Part shown: in pieces, positions 31,875 to 42,132 of the stretch
Layout of the letters: every line of letters starts with the position of its first letter
How positions within the stretch are numbered: position 1 is the stretch's first letter
Assembly (NCBI GenBank): GCA_020137815.1
Contig: CM035354.1
Location: 7,373,987 to 7,437,986 of the forward strand
Source: Hormiphora californensis
Taxonomy: Eukaryota; Ctenophora; Tentaculata; Cydippida; Pleurobrachiidae
Length of the DNA stretch: 64,000 nucleotides
Direction of reading: 5' to 3'
Program-made: the position numbers and the translations under genes
Notes under the pieces: model-generated
What the model was told of the DNA's origin: nothing
The model's database searches: none
What the model saw: the letters and a program-made list of their open reading frames with translations, nothing else

Positions 31875-32462
31875 ATAAAAAAAGAATAAGACAAAAAAAA
31901 AACAAAAGAAAAAAAAAATAAAAAAGATATACAAAAAAAAAAAACAATTGAAACAAAAAAATCCACAACAAAAAAAATAAAATTAAGATGAGATAAAAAA
32001 AAAAAAAATAAAAATAATAACAAAAGAAAGAAAAAATAAAATAAAAAAAAATTAAAGTAAGTCAGAAAAAAAACGAAATAAGATAGAAAATAAGACAAAG
32101 AAACTGAAAAAAAAAAAAAGAAACAATAAAATGAACAAAAGAAAAACCGTGAAAAAAAAAAAAAAAAAAAAAAAAAGAAAAATAAAAACAAAAAAACAAA
32201 AAATAAATATAAATAAAACAAAGAAAAAAAAAAAGATATAATAAAAAAATTAATAAAGTGTAAAAAAAAAAAAAAAAAAAAAAAATAAAAAAAAACAAAA
32301 AAAAAGAAAACAAAAAACAAAGAAAAAAAAAAAAAAAAAAAGAAAAAAAAAATAAAAATAGATAAAAAAGGAACAAAAACAAAAAAAAAGAAACAATTAA
32401 AAAAAAAAAAAGTAAAAAATAAAAAAAAACAAGAAAAAAAAAAAAAAGTAAAAAAAAAAAAA
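30649..32462. repeat. 1.8-kb A-rich tract, nearly T-free
   Basis: Plus strand is overwhelmingly A with interspersed C and G and very little T. C interruptions dominate on the left; the right third is almost pure A. The minus strand is therefore open in several frames (Phe-rich, up to 186 codons) with no biological meaning. Edges are sharp on both sides. Possible causes: a hugely expanded retroposon poly(A) tail, an A-rich satellite, or noisy consensus over a long homopolymer. Confidence 0.9.
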
Positions 32463-34964
32463 TCAAAACCACCGCTAATTTATTCGGCATATATTTGTGT
32501 ATGTTTACTCGCGGCAGCACTGTATGGTAAATGTGCTAATGTTCGTACATGCCCTGGTATGTCACACACACATGCCACAATTAAACCTATGAACGAATGA
32601 GGAAACTAACGAGCCTATCGATCTTGTGGCATTGTGTGTACAATAACATAAGATCTCACTAAACTCCCTTATCTTCTTAAACAAGGTTTGTGAAACTGAC
32701 AAGAGATAAGAATCGGTAACCTTACGCTTGTCTATTACGTGGGCCTGCTCCTTCCCGTAATATTATCACGACGGATTAAGGCCAACTCTCCATATAAATC
32801 AAAATCACGCCACTGCTTGTATCTTACACTGATAAAACACTGCCCGCCTGCACGATGTACCTCTCCCTCGAAAATAAATAAAAAAGGACTGTGCTTGGAG
32901 TTTTCACATGCCTTGTTGAACTACTTTCTGCAGTTTCTCGTGACCCCCCCAACTGCTACTCTAACAGTTTTCCTTTGCCGGCAGTAGGCATCCTCTTTTA
33001 TTGTGAGGCCAGCGATTCCCTCCTTTAGCAGATAATGAACCGCTGGTCGAGAGTAAGTGAATATAAGACAGAATAGAGACGAGGAGGAAAGTAGATAGAG
33101 AACAGAGTAGCGAGATGAGATTGGAGAATATATAGAGAGGGATTGCTGATGTAGAGATCTGAGAATTGATGGTTTATTTATCGAAGACTAATAGTGAGGA
33201 GAGAGAGTCAGCGAGCGAAGAGAGAGATCAGCTAGAGATAGAGGGCCACGGAGACAGGGCATCAGATACAGAGAAGAGATGATAGCTACTGTGTTGACTT
33301 TCTATGCTTCTTATCAGTTTATATCTCTTGTCTGTCGCTTCTTGATTACTCGAGATATAACGATCTATTTATCAACGACTCTATATATAATCCTTGATAA
33401 GAATCTATCTGCTAGCCTCTCTCGCGCTTATATAATGATCCATCTGATACAAATATACTTATAGAGTTAGCGGTAGGATATCATATATACTCATATCTGT
33501 GTATATTTCTTTTACTCTATATAAATACTATTTAATCATAAATTCTATTTCTCCTTTTCTTTCTCACTATCTCATCTCGTATATATCTGCCTTACTCTCT
33601 CTTATCGTGAGTTTACACTGATCGTTCCCTGTATGTGTGTTGAGTCCTTAGACAACGACCAACCCTACAACCAAAATATGCACTATTTCAATAGATTTTC
33701 AGGAAAAACTATCGAGAAGTGTGTTATGTTGAATTTTTGTGAAACCATCTTTCCTCCCACAGTCACAGACATAACATTTCTGAGAAAACAGAAATCCGAT
33801 AACTGATCAAACTATTGAACGATTACGGTAAACTAAACAGGTGCCTTAGGATTTTTATTTATGGCCAAATCACCATATAACTGCTGTAGCAAATAAGATA
33901 ACCAAAAAAGTGAATAAAAAAAACAAAAAACATCAAACAAAAAAAATACAGAAAAAAAAAGTTCTAATGTCGCGACCATTTTAGGATACCAAGCAACTCA
34001 ACCAGAGTAATTTGTATGAATAGATATGGTATTTGTAGAACTATTGATAAACTGCAACATCGTATTCTTAGTAATAGTCTGAATGCAAAATAGCTCCTCT
34101 CATATCTATATCATATATATATCATATCTCATTTATAGAATATTATTTATTACTAAGATCATCTCTTACTCTTGAGATATAATTCATCATATATGTTAAT
34201 TAGTGCTACAGTAAACTCAAAGAAAACAAACAAAAAAACCCACATTTCTATTAATTTCAGAGTCAATCAAGCATTTAGCACTTCCCCAGTGAACTGACCC
34301 GCATCTACGTCACAAAGTAGTTTTTTTCCTTTTTAGGGTACGTGGTTAACACTTTCCACACACCGATAACGTTTTAGCAGGTATAATATATGGTACTGCG
34401 TCAAGCAATCTTTCTTTCAAGGCTAGAGATAGCCCAAAACATATTCAAGGTGGTATTAGGCCGCCTCAGAGAAAATATCGTATCCTATCGTACCGGATAA
34501 ATTGAGATGAAATTGGTCTAGCAAATTTATTTGACTATTGTGAGTGGTTTTTACTTTTTTGTTACAAAAAACGTACTGATTAGAACTTGGCTGTGGGTTT
34601 ACAATTCAACACCTGCACGATGGATACGTAGTAACACTAAATTACATCGAAAGATAATCTAGAATCTAAAATAACTCCGTTCCCCAGCAACCGTAGTCCG
34701 TATAACTTAAAGTAACCCTGTCTATAAGTTTTGCCACGTTCGCCATGACTCTAACATGATAAATCAGTTGATGCTTTATTATGTGGTATGGACGAAGAGA
34801 GACTGAGAAGTTAATTTCAGGAATTGTATTCTATATTCCAAGAAGATCTTGAATCTTTCGTGACTCTTACCCTCTCCCCGACTGAATAAACCTTATTTGT
34901 CAAAGAAGAATAAATGTAATTAGCAGAGTTCTTATTAAAAATGTCTTTCTAATGAATGTCTTAC
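32463..34964. other. AT-rich DNA, probably intronic or intergenic
   Basis: No convincing exon seen. If the mL47-like exons at 35 kb and the exons at 28-29 kb belong together, this is intron. A second short A-rich patch lies near 33900-33960. A possible 21-nt microexon (acceptor AATAAG, donor GTAAGA) near 34870-34890 fits the phase of the exon before it but cannot be confirmed. Confidence 0.35.
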
Positions 34965-35344
34965 CACAAGGAGTGTAAAACGGGAGATTTCAATACTTCA
35001 AGATCTGATTTTTCCCAGGTTCGTCCAAATTTGAGATCTTCGTCACTCAAATGCACCTCATCTAGAACTTTCTCATTCTTCTCCTTGACATACGGCATCG
35101 CAGAATTCATCTAGGAGGAATGGTTGGTTAATTGGTGAGAGTGGGCTGTGGGGGGGGGGGGGGGGGTCTTCACTCTTCGTACATGTGCTCAGGGGGTTTG
35201 TGTGATGTATGGTTTTTGACTCACCTTTTTGACAGTGACATCAAAGAACTCATCCAGCGAATGAACAGTTGGGGTAGAGGAGATCAAACGGAGATTCCTT
35301 CGTTTGCTAGCCAGCCTCCAGACAGAGGCAGCTACTCGATTCAT
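34965..35344 (-). CDS. Mitochondrial large-subunit ribosomal protein uL29m/mL47-like, first two exons
   Basis: Exon 1 (35225-35344) starts at an ATG and encodes a typical mitochondrial presequence: Arg/Ser/Leu-rich and lacking acidic residues (MNRVAASVWRLASKRRNLRL), then SLDEFFD. Exon 2 (34965-35110) encodes LKFGRTWEKSDLEVLKSPVLHSLW. This matches the start of the MRP-L47 family as I know it (EFFD, then GRxW, ELRxKS, DLHxLW), which binds the 23S-type rRNA near the mitoribosome exit tunnel. Splice sites are good (acceptor CTCCTAG, donors GTGAGT and GTAAGA). The exon carrying the expected LLKERN segment was not found; the 3' end may run across the A-rich tract. The presequence is clear; the family call is moderate. 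Confidence 0.5.
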
Positions 35345-35589
35345 TTCTAGAACTAATCAAAATGTTAAAACTAAAATCTGTCCCAAAAGTATACAATATA
35401 ATGCAACACCATAAATAAGTTGGTCAGCTTGTATGAGATGAGCAAAGTTTTCCTGTCACGAGTTTTTATACATGTACACTTTTTTACCGCCCCCCCCCCT
35501 TTCCTGAGCTGTCCACTGGTTACTGGCGCCTGACCCCCCCCCCCCCCCTTGTGACTTTTCCATGAGGAAAAAAATCTTCATGACAAAGA

Positions 35590-35778
35590 GTTCAAAATCT
35601 AAAAAGGATCGGCAAGTTCGATAAAGTCTACATTTCGCCTGACAGGACTTTGGAGGAACGAAATGAGAGAAGACAGCTTGTTGATCGACTGAAGGAAATG
35701 GTGCAAAGGTCTCCTGGAAAACATTACTTCATTCGTGGGAAGGAGGTGGTGGAAGCACCAGGGACCACTGAGAATTGA
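35590..35778 (+). pseudogene. Remnant of a LINE ORF1-like C terminus
   Basis: The frame ending at the TGA at 35776-35778 reads KVYISPDRTLEERNERRQLV followed by DRLKEM and KHYFIRGKEVVEA. The SPDxTxxERxxRRxLVxxLK...YxIRGG pattern is common at the end of ORF1-type proteins of invertebrate LINEs. No start or upstream domain is visible; poly-C tracts lie just upstream. Probably a small retroelement fragment. Confidence 0.45.
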
Positions 35779-35819
35779 AATTAAATTTGTTGAGTTTAGA
35801 CTTTAGAAGTGTCTGATGA

Positions 35820-36083
35820 GGGGAAACTCTAACTGAATGGCATCCCATTAATGGGATGCCATAAATGGGATGCCATCAACAGTAAAACTCTAACTGATAA
35901 TGGACCACAGTGATGGTTCTTTCTCTGTATTCTCTCTGTAGGTAGTACATTGGGCATGCCCGGGCGCGGGCGCGTACACAGAGAGAATACAGAGAAAGAA
36001 CCATCACTGTGGTCCATTATCAGTTAGAGTTTTACTGTTGATGGCATCCCATTAATGGGATGCCATTCAGTTAGAGTTTCCCC
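35820..36083. mobile_element. 264-bp foldback MITE, possible 3-bp target duplication
   Basis: Ends GGGGAAACTCTAACTGAATG and its complement; arms of about 110 bp around a GC-rich loop (CCCGGGCGCGGGCGCG). TGA flanks both ends, compatible with a PIF/Harbinger-type 3-bp duplication, but three bases are weak evidence. A nested palindrome (GGCATCCCATTAATGGGATGCC) sits in the arms, with an extra copy in the left arm. Confidence 0.75.
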
Positions 36084-36772
36084 TGAGCGAGGAAATGACA
36101 GTTTAGTTGAAAGGTGGTCATTTGTTTGATAGCCTCAATTATTTTTCAAGTTTCAAGTTTTAAGTTTCAAGTAATGGGGTTTCCATCAATCACGACCTCC
36201 CTTTCACCTTTTATTCCGCTAAACTATCTGGGGTAACAGAAGTGAGCTAATGCAATGTAATGTAATTTATGCATTTAATAGACCACTCACTAGTGAATAA
36301 ATAGTAGAAAACAATGGTGCCAACACACTCTCTAAACTATCACTTTCTCAAGTCGATAACATAATGCGGACTGTCCGACCCCCTCACCTTGTCCTCAACT
36401 GTCCAGCTTTTTAGAACCCTCTCCCCTCTTCGGCGGACTTCTTTTGTGAATGGCCCCTTTTGCGAATGGCCCGCCTAACATCGGAGTTTAACCTTGGCGC
36501 TAGAGTCCTGAGGCCCCAATGCGTGTATTTTTGGACGGCCAATATACAGGGACTGTAGCGTAGGCCAAGGGTTCACCTAAACGATACTGTAGCCTTCTGA
36601 ATGCCACACAACTTCCTAGGCTTTCAAAACTGTTGGAATTAGGCCTTAGGGCCTTCGGCCAGGACAGAACGTACTAGAACTTTTGCTTTTTCGAGAGCTT
36701 TCAAACTTTTCAACACTACTTTAAACAAATTAATTTGAGAAAGCCATGTACAAGTGACCACCCCTGGAAACT
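36084..36772. other. 5' flank / probable 5' UTR of the LINE
   Basis: No gene. The 5' end of the LINE lies somewhere here; a change in sequence character near 36415 is a weak candidate. No internal promoter motif was recognised. Confidence 0.35.
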
Positions 36773-37987
36773 ATGACTGAAGCCAAGGAGAAAGCTATCC
36801 TGGGGAAGCAGAAGGCTATCCTGTCAGAGCTAAGTAAGGATTCTGATTGTGGTGATGAGGTTAAGCGAGTCCTGAAGGCCTACAACCCGGCAGCAAAGAA
36901 ATATCAGACCAACCTGAACAACCTGGATAAGTTTGATGCCCCCGTTCTGGAGGAGGCCGCTGTTTTCCTGGGAGGTAAGCCCCGGACCGACGATGGTGTC
37001 AGCATAAGGTACCGTAGCAAATCTAGCCTCATTGACTGGCTAATCATGGCTATCGAGGGTCTCTTCCCTCAGTTTTGCGAGGCCTGTGAGTTGGATTACT
37101 CATTGAAACGAGGAGAAAAATCCAGGTTTAACTGCAGTAGCTGTGGTGGTGGTAGCCACAACTGCCACCTAATCCAGGAGCAGCCTAAGTGTAGTGTCCC
37201 TGGTTTTGTTTGGATTTGCTCAGGCTGTATGAAAAAGAACAGACTGGAAACTTTCTCTGGCGAAAACGGGGAGTTTGCCAGTCCTCCTAAAAGTGCAGCT
37301 AGTGAGGCAAATGATGACAGTTTGAGGAGGAAGTTCAGTTTCTTGTCGACGGCTGAGGTTAGCGAGAAACCAGGGGAGGTGACCATAACCGGTGATAAGA
37401 AGGAACTACCCAAGGAAAAAGAGAAACAGATCGATAGTGAGTCAGACAAACCAATTCCAGTGTGCCAGCAATACCTTCAACATCGCTGCAAGCATGGTCG
37501 TGCTGGAACAAAGTTGGTCAACGGAGTTGCTTGCCAGAAGTCACACCCTCCACTGTGCCGGAAGTACTGCTCACACGGATCTATGAAGAAGTACGGATGT
37601 CAGCTGGGTAAGGAATGTCGCTATTTCCACCCACCCCTGTGTCGTTCCTCACAGTTCAGTCATCAATGTCTCAAGACCGACTGTCGTTTTCAACATCTGA
37701 GGAACACACGTCGTGCTCCTGCCAACGTGAAGGGAAATAACACCCAGCCAACCGACGTGGGTAGGCCGAGAACCATGTCATCCTATGCTACAATAACTAC
37801 GGATAGTAGCACTAATATGCCACGGTCCCAGCAGCCGAGCTCCAATGCAGCACGTGAGCCAGCCCCATTTGATGAGCAGGCTTTTTTCGAAAGACTCTTG
37901 GGTGCGATGGATGCGAGAATGGACGCGAAAATGAGAGAAATGCTAGACGTGAGACTAGAGCCGAGACGAACGTGGAGGGATCGTTAG
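36773..37987 (+). CDS. LINE ORF1: PHD-like Cys region plus CCCH zinc knuckles
   Basis: 404 aa. After a helical N terminus there is a Cys/His cluster (FCEACELDYS, FNCSSCGGGSHNC, FVWICSGC; about residues 102-150) resembling a PHD/RING-like zinc fold. At about 227-310 a Cys-rich array follows (VCQQYLQHRCKHG, CQKSHPPLCRKYC, CRYFHPPLC, CRFQHL) of the CCCH type common in ORF1 of invertebrate CR1/L2 elements. The likely role is RNA binding in the LINE particle. The C terminus is coiled-coil-like and basic (MDARMDAKMREMLDVRLEPR). ORF1 ends in TAG at 37985-37987 inside ORF2. Confidence 0.85.
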   Translation: MTEAKEKAILGKQKAILSELSKDSDCGDEVKRVLKAYNPAAKKYQTNLNNLDKFDAPVLEEAAVFLGGKPRTDDGVSIRYRSKSSLIDWLIMAIEGLFPQFCEACELDYSLKRGEKSRFNCSSCGGGSHNCHLIQEQPKCSVPGFVWICSGCMKKNRLETFSGENGEFASPPKSAASEANDDSLRRKFSFLSTAEVSEKPGEVTITGDKKELPKEKEKQIDSESDKPIPVCQQYLQHRCKHGRAGTKLVNGVACQKSHPPLCRKYCSHGSMKKYGCQLGKECRYFHPPLCRSSQFSHQCLKTDCRFQHLRNTRRAPANVKGNNTQPTDVGRPRTMSSYATITTDSSTNMPRSQQPSSNAAREPAPFDEQAFFERLLGAMDARMDAKMREMLDVRLEPRRTWRDR

Positions 37988-40947
37988 GGCCTGTTTCGCC
38001 TACGAGCAAGCTGTTACTGCTTAACGCAAGGAGCTTAAGTCCAGCAGGTGATACAGGCTGGAAACTCGGTCTTATAAGAGACTATGTTACGCAAGAGAAA
38101 ACTCCCATAGTAGCCATTGCAGTAACTGAGACTTGGTTTAAGGGTTATCATTCTGATGCTCAGGTTCAGATACCAGGGTATGACGTATATAGAAGTGATA
38201 GAGAAAACCGAGTTGGCGGAGGCTGTGCCTTATATGTTCAATGTTCGCTGGCTGTTTCTGACAGTATATATTTTGCGAGTGCGAATAACAATATGTGTGC
38301 TGTCTATGTTGAACAAATAAACACTATTTATGCTGCTGTGTATCGCTCCGAGTCAAGTGTGTTAGACTTTCAAAAGCTGATGGACAATTTACAGACTTTT
38401 ATAGATAAACACAGTGATGGACGATTATCAGAGGTCGTAATTTCTGGGGATTTTAACCTTCCTCTTTTTCAGTGGTCTGATGGTTCGTCTGTCCCGGTTG
38501 ATCAGCCTAACTACAATGTTGTTGCTGATTTCATGGACGCAAACTTTCTATCCCAAGTTGTTGAGGGCCCTACAAGAGGCAACAACACGCTAGACCTTGT
38601 GTTTACCAACCGTCCAGAATATTTCAGCGATATTGTTATTACGGATGGGGGTATCTCGGACCATTCCTGGGTATCATGTGAACTATCTTTCAACCCTCTC
38701 GGTCCTAAAAGTTTATTTCTTCCCAGTACACTTGAGGGTTATCGTCAATTGGATCTTCAGTCGGCTGACTTCACTAGTATTGATGCGGAACTAGCGGCTA
38801 CTGATTGGGATCGAATGTTGACGGAATGTGAAGAACTGGGAGACGAGGATGGTTCCCTTTTTGTGGAGGCCATGCGTGACAAAGTGTTCAAAGTTGTAAA
38901 GTCACACTGTCGGTTGAAGAAAATCAGGAAAGAGTTTGTGGACAAAGAACTGAAACACTTAACCAGCAGGAGACGGAAATTGGTTAAACAAAAGGACGAT
39001 TCAAACAAATGGAAATCACTGATGGACTGTATTATTGGAAGGATAAAGGACCATTTGATATCAAGGGACAAGAAGGCAGAGAGGAAGGCTGTCGACGTAA
39101 TTAAAGAAAACCCAAAGTACTTCTATTCACACGTCAAGAGGAAATCAAAGGTTAAATCTTCAGTTGCACCCCTTGAGCGTGAAGATGGTTCATTAACTGT
39201 GGATCCTCAAGAGAAGGCTGGATTACTCCAACACCAGTTCTCCAGCGTTTTTAGCGACCCTTCCGCTATCGACCCCGCAGAGGCAGCTGGTAACGTGGAG
39301 GACCTTGGGGAGATCCTGACAAGTTTGGAGTTTTCCCAGGAATGTATCCAGACTGGCTTGAAGGAACTTAAGCCATTCTCAGCATCCCCTCCTGACTGCA
39401 TTCCTTCTTTTGTTCTGAAACAGTGCAGCAGTAGCCTGGCATACCCGATTTGGATGTTGTGGAACAGGTCATTTGAAGACGGATCTGTCCCTAGTTGCTT
39501 AAAGCAACAGTTCATAACACCATTATTCAAGAAGGGGGCTAAATCGAAACCTGTGAACTATCGCCCAGTGTCTATAACAAGTCACCTGTCTAAAGTGTTT
39601 GAGCGGCTGGTGAGGAAACGGATCAGTGACTACTTGGACGAGATGGAGTTGCAGAGTGACACTCAGCATGGGTTTAGGAAGGGGCGCAGTACCATGACAC
39701 AGCTACTAACCCATGTTGACATCATCCTATCTGATCTATGCGGTGATCAGGAAGTCGATGCTATCTACTTAGATTTTAGTAAAGCATTTGATTCCGTGGA
39801 TATCAATGTTCTGCTAGCTAAATTGAGGCGATATGGTATTGGAGGTCAACTCCTTCAGTGGATCAGTGCGTGGATCCTGGGCAGGAATCAGTGTGTAATG
39901 GTGGATGGAGTGAGGTCACCCTGGGCCGAGGTACTTAGTGGGGTTGCCCAGGGTAGTGTGCTCGGACCACTTCTTTTCCTCATATATATTCTTGACCTGG
40001 AGTCAGTGCTAGACGGTAGCATGTGTCTAACTTTTGCTGACGATACTAAGTTGGTAAAAGCTATTTCGGATATGACTAGCCAGGCGTGCCTACAGAACGA
40101 TCTTTTAAGAGTGGCAGAATGGGCAAAGAAGAACAATATGAAGTTACATGAGGATAAATTTCAGCTCTTGAGCTATAGTCTGAATAAGTCTGCTATCCTC
40201 AGACAGTTTCCTTTCGCAGCTGAAGTGTTTTCATATACTACAAGCTCAGGTGTGCAGTTGACCCCCGAACCTGATGTTCGTGATCTGGGTGTCCAGATGT
40301 CTGCAGATGGGTCATGGACGAGGCACATTTCTATCATAGTGCGGAAGGCTTCCCTCTTGAGTGGCTGGATATTCAGCGTTTTTCGGGACCGTTCTCCGGA
40401 GGTTATGGTACAGCTTTTCAAGTCCTTGGTCAGGCCTATTCTTGAGTACTGTTGCCTAGTCTGGAACCCTTCCAAGGCTGGTGATATCAAGGCTATTGAG
40501 AATGTCCAACGTTGTTTCACCAGACGTCTTGATGGTATGCAGGGTCATGACTATTGGGATAGACTGAAATTGCTCAATCTTATGTCCCTTCAGCGTCGGA
40601 GACAGCGCTACATTCTGATTCATGTGTGGAAGACGATTCATGGTTTTGTACCTAACTCTGCCAACCTAGTATTTCAACAGCACGCTAGACTGGGTATGCG
40701 GATAGTCCCACCACCTTACCCCTATAGAGCAGAAACGAAACGAGCTAATCAATTTCACTGCTCATTTGGTCCAAGAGCAGCTCATTTATGGAACACTCTA
40801 CCTGCTGCTGTCAATTCTTGTGTGAGCTTGAATCAGTTCAAATCATCATTGGGCAATTACTTGACAGGATTTCACGATCGTCCTCCAGTCAGAGGGTACC
40901 CGCCACTTCCAAATGACCTTTCGCCTCAATGTGCTGTGCTGTGCTGA
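37876..40947 (+). CDS. LINE ORF2: AP endonuclease and reverse transcriptase
   Basis: The frame is open from 37876 to the TGA at 40945-40947. Counting from a GTG at 37972 it is 991 aa. The APE-type endonuclease shows TETW (E53), SGDFN (D160) and SDH (229-231). The reverse transcriptase shows YRPVSITSH (about 530-538), YLDFSKAFDSVD (D601), GVAQGSVLGP and FADDT (688-692). No ATG exists in this frame before the endonuclease begins, and the frame is -1 relative to ORF1, so translation needs non-AUG initiation, reinitiation or -1 frameshifting (see 37882-37888). The enzyme nicks target DNA and primes reverse transcription of the element RNA. Confidence 0.93.
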   Translation, partial: AGFFRKTLGCDGCENGRENERNARRETRAETNVEGSLGPVSPTSKLLLLNARSLSPAGDTGWKLGLIRDYVTQEKTPIVAIAVTETWFKGYHSDAQVQIPGYDVYRSDRENRVGGGCALYVQCSLAVSDSIYFASANNNMCAVYVEQINTIYAAVYRSESSVLDFQKLMDNLQTFIDKHSDGRLSEVVISGDFNLPLFQWSDGSSVPVDQPNYNVVADFMDANFLSQVVEGPTRGNNTLDLVFTNRPEYFSDIVITDGGISDHSWVSCELSFNPLGPKSLFLPSTLEGYRQLDLQSADFTSIDAELAATDWDRMLTECEELGDEDGSLFVEAMRDKVFKVVKSHCRLKKIRKEFVDKELKHLTSRRRKLVKQKDDSNKWKSLMDCIIGRIKDHLISRDKKAERKAVDVIKENPKYFYSHVKRKSKVKSSVAPLEREDGSLTVDPQEKAGLLQHQFSSVFSDPSAIDPAEAAGNVEDLGEILTSLEFSQECIQTGLKELKPFSASPPDCIPSFVLKQCSSSLAYPIWMLWNRSFEDGSVPSCLKQQFITPLFKKGAKSKPVNYRPVSITSHLSKVFERLVRKRISDYLDEMELQSDTQHGFRKGRSTMTQLLTHVDIILSDLCGDQEVDAIYLDFSKAFDSVDINVLLAKLRRYGIGGQLLQWISAWILGRNQCVMVDGVRSPWAEVLSGVAQGSVLGPLLFLIYILDLESVLDGSMCLTFADDTKLVKAISDMTSQACLQNDLLRVAEWAKKNNMKLHEDKFQLLSYSLNKSAILRQFPFAAEVFSYTTSSGVQLTPEPDVRDLGVQMSADGSWTRHISIIVRKASLLSGWIFSVFRDRSPEVMVQLFKSLVRPILEYCCLVWNPSKAGDIKAIENVQRCFTRRLDGMQGHDYWDRLKLLNLMSLQRRRQRYILIHVWKTIHGFVPNSANLVFQQHARLGMRIVPPPYPYRAETKRANQFHCSFGPRAAHLWNTLPAAVNSCVSLNQFKSSLGNYLTGFHDRPPVRGYPPLPNDLSPQCAVLC
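37882..37888 (+). promoter_or_regulatory. Candidate -1 frameshift site between LINE ORF1 and ORF2
   Basis: In ORF1 frame the codons GCT TTT TTC place the heptamer T TTT TTC exactly as an X XXY YYZ slippery site. A -1 slip enters the ORF2 frame, which opens only seven bases earlier, after a TGA at 37873-37875. A downstream pseudoknot was not modelled. Confidence 0.5.
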
Positions 40948-41040
40948 TGAGTGTGAGTGTGAAGGGATAGTTTTTCAACTTGATTTTATTTAGGTGGACC
41001 CATCCAGGGAAGGCCTGTTTCTTTATAAATAAAACTTTAA

Positions 41041-41088
41041 TTGTAAACTTGTAAACTTGTAAACTTGTAAACTTGTAAACTTGTAAAC
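41041..41088 (+). repeat. Six TTGTAAAC octamers ending the LINE
   Basis: Perfect 8-bp direct repeats at the 3' end of the CR1-like element; such octamers are used for target-primed priming in this group. Confidence 0.9.
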
Positions 41089-41936
41089 TTCAAAACTTTG
41101 CGTTCGCCTTTTCAATAATTTTGCTTGTTTTTTTCGCTCGAGCGATAATACTTTACGACGCAATTTACGTTTCGCGCAGAATTATTCAAACTGCAATGCA
41201 TTTTTGCGCGCGCGTATTTTAAGATTTTATAAATAAAAAACTCGAACCAAAAAAAGTTTTTCCTGAAATCACGAAACTGTGTCGTCCCTTGAAAAGAGCT
41301 GCCTTATCCCGGGGGTCCAGCGGCGTTTGCCAATGTCGTCCCTCACTAGTCACTACAGAGCACTCACGTTTTTAGGGTTAGTTCCGAGTTAGGGTCAGGA
41401 TTACCGGTTAGGGCTGTGGTTCGGGTTGGAAACTGTGGTCAGGGCTTGAGATTTCTCATTTTATATCACTGGTAAAAGTGGTGTCGTGGTAAGGGTTATT
41501 TTAGTGCAAGATACATTTTTGGCAGTACCCACCTGTAACTGTAACAGGTGTGTACAGTGTAACAGGCGAGTAACTAACTATATGGCGCCCCAAAGTTGGA
41601 GGCTTGATGATTGATCCTAAAATCGAATCCTAAATATCGCTTGGAAGACTTGTTAGGGTCTAAAACATCTTTGCGGACCTTGGAAAAGTTTAGGCCTGCA
41701 CAGTTGACAGTTCAAGAGATGTTAATGTTGATTTGTATTAATGGAGCTGCTCTGAGCCCTTGTTGGTAGAAAAGTACGGACAGTCGGGACCCGACTCTGA
41801 AGAATTTAGTACCCCGGGAGCACCCCTCTGGATAATATTAAATATATATGTTTGTAACGATTTCCCTGACCTGGTTCCTAATTCAACTTTCATCAAGTTT
41901 AGGTGGATTCTGTAGGATTTTATTATGCCTATAAGT
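41089..41936. other. Intergenic DNA with telomere-like degenerate repeats
   Basis: No gene. Between about 41370 and 41440 several TTAGGG/TTAGGGC-like hexamers occur in one orientation (TTAGGGTTAG, GTTAGGGTC, GGTTAGGGC), possibly a decayed interstitial telomere tract. Confidence 0.4.
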
Positions 41937-42132
41937 TGTACCTGAAAACTTATAACACGAGACCGAAGGTCGAGTGTTATAAGTGCAACAATAATGATCC
42001 GAGACCACAGGTCGAGGCAGATTCTTGTACTTTGGTGCACGAGCCTGCGAGTGCCACTAAGTGTAACTACCTCACGAGCCTGCGAGTGATGTAGTTTTAC
42101 TTTTTGACCGAGCTTGCGAGGTCTAAAAGTGT
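41937..42132. repeat. Array of hairpins with a shared loop and different stems
   Basis: Consecutive stem-loops at 41948-41984, about 41997-42019, 42030-42064, 42063-42100 and 42099-42130. Each apex is a variant of CGAGCCTGCGAG or GAGACCGAAGGTCGAG. The flanking stems differ from one another (ACTTATAACAC, ACTTTGGTGCAC, GTAACTACCTCAC, ACTTTTTGACC) yet each pairs with its own other side. A 167-codon frame on the minus strand across the array is a by-product. Confidence 0.7.

Larger units (their letters stand above)
36773..41088 (+). mobile_element. Apparently intact CR1-like LINE
   Basis: Two overlapping long frames, a short 3' UTR with AATAAA near 41025, and a 3' end made of six TTGTAAAC octamers (41041-41088) rather than poly(A). 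Octamer 3' termini are a hallmark of CR1-group LINEs. Both frames lack stops or visible frameshifts, so the copy could be active or recently so. The coordinates cover ORF1 to the octamers; the 5' UTR extends further left. Confidence 0.88.

Noticed and set aside
31228-32520. Long Phe/Leu-rich open frames on the minus strand (up to 186 codons)
   Set aside because: They are translations of the A-rich tract; several frames are open at once and no gene features exist.
41370-41440. True telomere or interstitial telomere array
   Set aside because: Only a few scattered TTAGGG-like words, not a continuous array.
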